A stretch of DNA of 64,000 nt from Chryseobacterium sp. E1 (GTDB taxonomy: Bacteria > Bacteroidota > Bacteroidia > Flavobacteriales > Weeksellaceae), in NCBI GenBank assembly GCA_019203745.1, contig CP078104.1, positions 1,514,501 through 1,578,500 on the forward strand, in the 5' to 3' direction. Shown here piece by piece: positions 60,219 to 64,000 of the stretch. Every line of letters starts with the position of its first letter. The stretch's first letter is position 1. Below the pieces are notes generated by a model. That model was given only the letters and a program-made list of their open reading frames with translations. It made no database searches and was not told where the DNA came from. Made by a program: the position numbers and the translations under genes.

Positions 60219-60935
60219 ATGAACGTACTTAATTTACTTTTTACCAAAGACGGACTGATCTATCAGATTGTGAAAAACAAGAGCATTCTGGAAGAAAAGT
60301 CTTATTTCGTTACCGAAGAAACTCCCGCTGATCTTATTGATGCAAAACTTGATGAAGTTCTTATCAGGCAGCGATTTGATGAAATTCAGGTGATTTCGGC
60401 ACTGAATCATTTTACACTGATGCCGGAAGGTTTTTCCCAGCATGATACAGGCTTTGACCTTATTGCCTTCAATGCTCCGGCAGACCGTGAGAAAGAAGAG
60501 CTGATGCTGTCTATCAATAAAAAATACGGAATTCAGTTTTACTATACTTTCCCTAAAGATTATTACAGAAAAATAAAAGAGCTGGCCCTGCCCGTTCATT
60601 TCAATTTTTCCGGTGAAAAGTTTCTGAGCTCCATTAATAATAAGAGTAATAAGGAGATTCATATCAACCTTTATCACAATCAATGTGAGTTTTTTGCCAT
60701 TGATAACAGGAAAATTATTCTTTATAACAATCTGGATGTCAATTCGGAGGTTGATTTCCTATATTTCATTATGTTTACCCTAAGCAAAATAGGCTTTGGT
60801 ATCAATGAAACCAGCTTTTATGCTTATGGTGAAACAACGGAAAACGAAACCTTCATATCCGAACTTCAGAAATTCGTTAAAAACCTGAAAATTGTTTTTG
60901 ACAATATTCCCAATAAGAATTTTATACTTAACTAG
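60219..60935 (+). CDS. DUF3822 family protein
   Basis: 238 residues, intact. It reads MNVLNLLFTKDGLIYQIVKN, VISALNHFTLMPEGFSQHDT, and FLYFIMFTLSKIGFGINETS. The family is confined to Bacteroidota; it has an actin-like (ASKHA) type fold by general similarity and no known function. It usually precedes rsmD, as here. A heptamer array separates the two genes. Confidence 0.85.
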   Translation: MNVLNLLFTKDGLIYQIVKNKSILEEKSYFVTEETPADLIDAKLDEVLIRQRFDEIQVISALNHFTLMPEGFSQHDTGFDLIAFNAPADREKEELMLSINKKYGIQFYYTFPKDYYRKIKELALPVHFNFSGEKFLSSINNKSNKEIHINLYHNQCEFFAIDNRKIILYNNLDVNSEVDFLYFIMFTLSKIGFGINETSFYAYGETTENETFISELQKFVKNLKIVFDNIPNKNFILN

Positions 60936-60940
60936 GTTGC

Positions 60941-61003
60941 AGGCCGCAGGTAATAGGGATTAGATCCCGTACACTGTCACCTGAAATCTATTACCTAAAC
61001 CCT
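60941..61003. repeat. Inverted heptamer array before rsmD
   Basis: Four AGRNNNN units at exact 7-bp steps (60941, 60948, 60955, 60962) are followed by five NNNNYCT or ACT units at exact 7-bp steps (60973, 60980, 60987, 60994, 61001). The sequences AGGTAATAG and CTATTACCT are reverse complements. It has the same architecture as the AGA/TCT arrays in nuo, but outside that operon. Confidence 0.7.
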
Positions 61004-61012
61004 ACGAAAAAT

Positions 61013-61583
61013 ATGTTCAGAATAATATCCGGAAAATGGAAAGCAAAAAAATTGCTGCACCTAAAAACTTTGAAGTGCGGCCAACCACTGATTTTGCTAA
61101 AGAAGCATTATTCAGTATTCTGGAAAATAAATATGATATGCAGTCGATTTCCGTGCTTGATCTTTTCGCAGGAATCGGGTCTATTTCCCTGGAATTTGCT
61201 TCCAGAGGATGTCAGGATATCATGTCTGTAGAAATGAATCCAAAGCATACAGCATTTATCAATTCTACCGCTTCAGAACTTGACATGGCACTTCAGATCA
61301 ATGTACAGCGAGGTGATGTATTTGACTGGCTGAAAAAATTCAGAAATAAAAAATCTTTCGAGATCGTTTTCTCAGATGCTCCTTTTGAAATGGAAGAGAA
61401 AAAGTACTATGAGCTGATCTCACTGGTTTTAAACAATAAATACTTAAAAGAGAACGGAGTTCTTATTGTGGAACATCAGAGCCGTATGAAGCTTGAACAC
61501 CCCAATCTGACCGATACCAGAAAATACGGAAACGTGAGTTTCAGTTTTTTGAACCGAATAAAGAAGATAATCAGGAACTTTAA
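61013..61583 (+). CDS. rsmD: 16S rRNA guanine-N2 methyltransferase RsmD (frameshifted)
   Basis: About 191 residues. ATG 61013 gives MFRIISGKWKAKKLL; a shift near 61053 leads to KIAAPKNFEVRPTTDFAKEA, followed by the SAM motif VLDLFAGIGSISLEFASRG and FSDAPFEM, the usual catalytic D/NPPF-type motif in DAPF form. One more T in the T-run at 61548 gives FFEPNKEDNQEL and a stop at 61583. It methylates G966 of 16S rRNA. Confidence 0.9.
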
Positions 61584-61590
61584 TTCCTGA

Positions 61591-61923
61591 TTATTTTTTT
61601 GATTTCTCAGGAGCGCTTTTCCCCAATCTGTAATGGCTTCCAATACCGGAAGCAGTGTTTTCCAAAATCCGTTAATGTATATTCAACCATTAAAGGCGGC
61701 TTTTCTGTAAATACCTTCCTGTCGATAATATGATCTTCCTCCAGCTGCTTAAGCTGAAGACTCAGGGTTCTTTCTGTAATCGTAGGGATCACTTTCCTCA
61801 GCTCATTATATCTTTTCGCCCCGTCTATCAGGTGATATAAAATAACCGCTTTCCATTTCCCTCCTATAAACCGCATGGTTACACTGGTACAGCAAGGGTA
61901 TTTTTATTATCAATTGTATACAT
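61591..61923 (-). CDS. HxlR-family transcriptional regulator (frameshifted)
   Basis: About 111 residues from ATG at 61923 (MYTIDNKN, then a shift near 61895 that should give a Cys pair and TSVTMRFIGGKWKAVILYHL). The winged-helix core RYNELRKVIPTITERTLSLQ, LKQLEEDHIIDRKVFTEKPP and VEYTLTDFGK match HxlR regulators, some of which sense electrophiles by Cys near the N-terminus. A late shift near 61650 gives an alternative end at 61591. It is divergent from the nitroreductase gene it probably controls. Confidence 0.85.
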
Positions 61924-62005
61924 TTTTATACTATCATTTTTTACCGTTATTGCAAAGTTAATAAACTTAAATTAATTTTGTAACTATAAAAATGATAGTA
62001 TAAAA
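61924..62005. promoter_or_regulatory. Paired inverted operators between hxlR and nitroreductase genes
   Basis: The 18-bp sequence TTTTATACTATCATTTTT at 61924-61941 occurs again as its exact reverse complement at 61988-62005. Each copy lies directly before one of the divergent start codons, and downstream of a TAnnTTTG -7 element (minus strand at 61953-61960, plus strand at 61973-61980), at the transcription start positions. This fits an HxlR repressor that blocks both promoters. Confidence 0.75.
61973..61980 (+). promoter_or_regulatory. Promoter of the nitroreductase gene
   Basis: TAATTTTG matches TAnnTTTG. A TTG at 61950-61952 lies 20 bp upstream, the usual -33 spacing. The start codon is 28 bp downstream, with the operator in between. 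Confidence 0.6.
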
Positions 62006-62007
62006 TT

Positions 62008-62607
62008 ATGAACTTTTTAGACAAAATGAAAAACAGGTATACTGTAAAAAAGTATAACCCTCAAGGAAAAATCAGTGAAGAACAGATTGAAGAGCTTAAA
62101 GAAATTCTGAATCTCAGCCCGTCATCCATTAACAGCCAGCCATGGAACTTTATTTTTGTAAGTGATTCTGAGCTGAAGAAACAACTGGCAGAAGTCTCTT
62201 TCATCAATAAAGAAAAAGTATTGGACTGTAGCCACCTGATTATTTTTCAGGTTCTGAAGAACACGGCAGATTTTGAACAGCAGATTGAAGAAAGTCTTCC
62301 GGAAGGTAATATAAACTATTACAAAAACAGAGTAAAGATCAAAGGTGAGGAATCTGTAAAATCCTGGCTTGGTCATCAGGTTTACCTTTCTTTAGGCGTA
62401 TTGCTTTCTGCGTGTGCAGCTATGGGAATAGATTCTACACCAATGGAAGGCATCGAGCCAGAACAGTATGATGATCTGCTGAAAAATGAAAAATATGAGA
62501 CATTATTTGCTGTTGCCATCGGACAGAAAGATGAAACAGACACGAATCAGCCAAAATTTAATCCAAAGACCAGATTAAAAGCTGAAAAAGTAATTGTGGA
62601 AGCGTAA
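62008..62607 (+). CDS. Nitroreductase (NfsB-like)
   Basis: 199 residues, intact. MNFLDKMKNRYTVKKYNPQG, LNLSPSSINSQPWNFIFVSD (FMN binding) and GVLLSACAAMGIDSTPMEGI are family signatures; the C-terminus is LKAEKVIVEA. It reduces nitro- or quinone compounds with NAD(P)H. Divergent expression with an HxlR-type regulator fits electrophile-inducible control. Confidence 0.9.
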   Translation: MNFLDKMKNRYTVKKYNPQGKISEEQIEELKEILNLSPSSINSQPWNFIFVSDSELKKQLAEVSFINKEKVLDCSHLIIFQVLKNTADFEQQIEESLPEGNINYYKNRVKIKGEESVKSWLGHQVYLSLGVLLSACAAMGIDSTPMEGIEPEQYDDLLKNEKYETLFAVAIGQKDETDTNQPKFNPKTRLKAEKVIVEA

Positions 62608-62669
62608 TGATTGACGTCTTTGTTCTATCTCAGACATGCGGAACTCACAATGATAAAATGTAATAAAGA

Positions 62670-62703
62670 AAAAGTCTGCTTCAGTAGGAGGCAGACTTTT
62701 TAA
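62670..62703. terminator. Terminator between nitroreductase and murI
   Basis: The stem AAAAGTCTGC / GCAGACTTTT (10 bp) encloses an 11-nt loop, with T and A tracts on both sides. It lies between convergent genes. Confidence 0.75.
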
Positions 62704-62704
62704 T

Positions 62705-63533
62705 TTATAATACTTTCAGTTCCAGATCAATTGTTTTACCGAAGAACTTCTTGGAGATTTTTTCAAAGTTCTTGGTAAGATCCGAGAGATAAAAATGATA
62801 ATTCGGTTTAGGGTTATTATCATTCAGAAGATTGTACTTATCCAGAATGATCTTCAGATGGTTGGCTACAATATTGGGAGAGTCAATGACACGCACCCTG
62901 TTCCCATAGTACTGCTTGATTTCATCAATCAAAAGCGGATAATGGGTACATCCCAGGATCAGGGTTTCAATATTTTTCAGTTTATTATTGCTCAGATAAT
63001 TGTAGATAATGGCATGTGTGATGGGATGGTTTTTAAATCCTTCTTCAATAGCAGGCACCAGCAGTGGAGTTGCCAGCTCATCCACTTTGATCCATTTATT
63101 ATGCTTTCTGATGCTTTTCTTATACAATCCGGAATTCACAGTTGCCTTGGTGGCAATAACACCTACGTTATTGTGTATTTCATAAGAAACTTTTTCAGCA
63201 ACAGGGTTGATCACGTCTATTACAGGAACTTTCCCGCAACAGACTGCATCACTTCATTCAATGCATTAGCTGTTGCCGTATTACAGGCAATTACAATCGC
63301 TTTACAGTTCTGTTCCAGCAGAAAATTGGTGATTTTTGTAGAATATTCTATAATGGCTTCTTTCGACTTTTCACCATAAGGAAGGTGCTTCGTATCTCCA
63401 AAATAGATAAGATCCTCATTAGGAAGAAGTCTTTTGATTTCCTTGGCAACGGTAAGCCCTCCTACCCCGCTGTCAAAAATTCCGATAGGCTGACTGGGTG
63501 AAAGATGTGAATAATCTTGTTTTTAGTTTTCAA
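62705..63533 (-). CDS. murI: Glutamate racemase (frameshifted)
   Basis: About 275 residues. No ATG is seen in frame, and TTG at 63533 is taken as start. Shifts near 63513 and 63228. N-terminal half: [45 protein letters not shown] (first catalytic Cys). C-terminal half: [34 protein letters not shown] (second Cys). It supplies D-glutamate for peptidoglycan. It ends next to a terminator. Confidence 0.93.
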
Positions 63534-63594
63534 ATGAAGTGAAATTTTATACAAAAATAGTGAATTTTATGTCACATTTGTATATCTGCAAGCA

Positions 63595-64000
63595 TTATAC
63601 AATAAACAAATCCGAAGCAATTCCGTCTGCCATAAACCAATGTTTTTCAGGAATTTTCAAATGATCATTCTCAATGATTAAAATGCCTTCTTCAATCTTA
63701 GATTTAATTTCTATCTGAAAATGTTCCAGCATTCTATCTGAAAATTTATTTTTCAGGCTTTTCAGATCAACTCCCCAGATGGTACGCAATCCGATCATGA
63801 TCATTTCATTGAATTGATCTTCCCTGGAAAGAATTTCTTCTTCTTTGGCTAACAATTTATCATTAAGCTTTTTAATGTACTGTTGATTATTGGCAACATT
63901 CCAGCTTCTGATATCAAATCCGTTATAAGAATGTGCGGAAGGGCCTATTCCCAGATATTCCTGATATTTCCAGTAGGCAGAATTATGTCTTGAGTAGAAT
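63595..64000 (-). CDS. hemW: HemW-like radical SAM protein, C-terminal part
   Basis: The frame is open from the window end; about 135 residues are present. Signatures YWKYQEYLGIGPSAHSY and IRSWNVANNQQYIKKL belong to HemW/coproporphyrinogen dehydrogenase-like proteins, where the final domain (FNEMIMIGLRTIWGVDLKSL) closes the core. The radical SAM Cys motif would lie further upstream, outside the window. HemW is a heme chaperone; it has been confused with HemN. Confidence 0.85.
   Translation of the reverse strand, partial: FYSRHNSAYWKYQEYLGIGPSAHSYNGFDIRSWNVANNQQYIKKLNDKLLAKEEEILSREDQFNEMIMIGLRTIWGVDLKSLKNKFSDRMLEHFQIEIKSKIEEGILIIENDHLKIPEKHWFMADGIASDLFIV

Noticed and set aside
1..64000. Reading the many broken frames as pseudogenes or programmed frameshifts
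   Set aside because: They affect core genes at random places, most fixable by one added base in homopolymers; no slippery-site pattern with downstream structure is repeated.

Overview
The window looks like chromosomal DNA of a Chryseobacterium-like flavobacterium (Bacteroidota, Flavobacteriales, Weeksellaceae). Evidence: the DNA is AT-rich; TAnnTTTG -7 promoter elements (the Bacteroidota consensus) sit in front of many genes; one secreted enzyme ends in a type IX secretion sorting domain; lineage-restricted families (DUF5606, DUF3822, DUF349 repeats) are present; complex I has a short NuoG; and two small peptides carry MKNLKK...GG leaders. The genus is an inference from gene content and protein flavour.

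Layout. (1) 1-7333: right end of a prophage (tail tube-like protein, tail fibre/spike, holin, unimolecular-spanin candidate, GH19-like endolysin, two cargo lipoproteins, a DUF3127-like protein and a tyrosine integrase), abutting the 3' end of a CAT-anticodon tRNA at 7333-7406, the probable attachment site. (2) 7468-19001: housekeeping genes (methylmalonyl-CoA epimerase, rbfA, LolC/E-type permease, aroE, DUF349 protein, ribD, YigZ-like, zinc peptidase, GNAT), a T9SS-exported endonuclease I and two double-glycine Cys-rich peptides. (3) 19124-33434: complete nuoA-N operon for NADH:quinone oxidoreductase, interrupted between nuoF and nuoG by an outer-membrane-type protein gene and ending at a strong terminator. 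Six spacers in it hold 7-bp-periodic repeat arrays. (4) 33580-42710: a type VI secretion-style cargo module: LysM protein, DUF4280 PAAR-like protein, a large effector with GH19 and M23 peptidoglycan hydrolase domains, and five lipoprotein genes that are immunity candidates. (5) 42943-52221: GAF protein, HD-Pycsar effector (PycTM-like) fusion, phosphoesterase fused to an outer-membrane barrel, and secreted proteins. (6) 52276-64000: mazG, DUF5606, def, ruvX, sixA-like, archaemetzincin, serine hydrolase, phosphodiesterase, Smr protein, DUF3822, rsmD, a divergent HxlR/nitroreductase pair with matching operators, murI and the end of hemW.

Reading caution. About two thirds of the longer genes are broken by +1/-1 shifts. 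Wherever the correct frame can be reconstructed, adding one base, usually in a homopolymer, restores a normal conserved protein. This is the mark of uncorrected single-base deletions in the consensus, not of gene decay. Coordinates below therefore span the reconstructed genes, and positions of shifts are given. Genes without visible shifts (rbfA, aroE, nuoB, nuoC, nuoD, nuoK, nuoM, mazG, def, ruvX, nitroreductase and others) are intact.

The most unusual signal is not a protein. It is the set of intergenic arrays with exact 7-bp periodicity, of two types: direct NNNNAGC arrays, and inverted AGA/TCT arrays able to fold into long imperfect hairpins. They fill spacers of the nuo operon and recur before rsmD.
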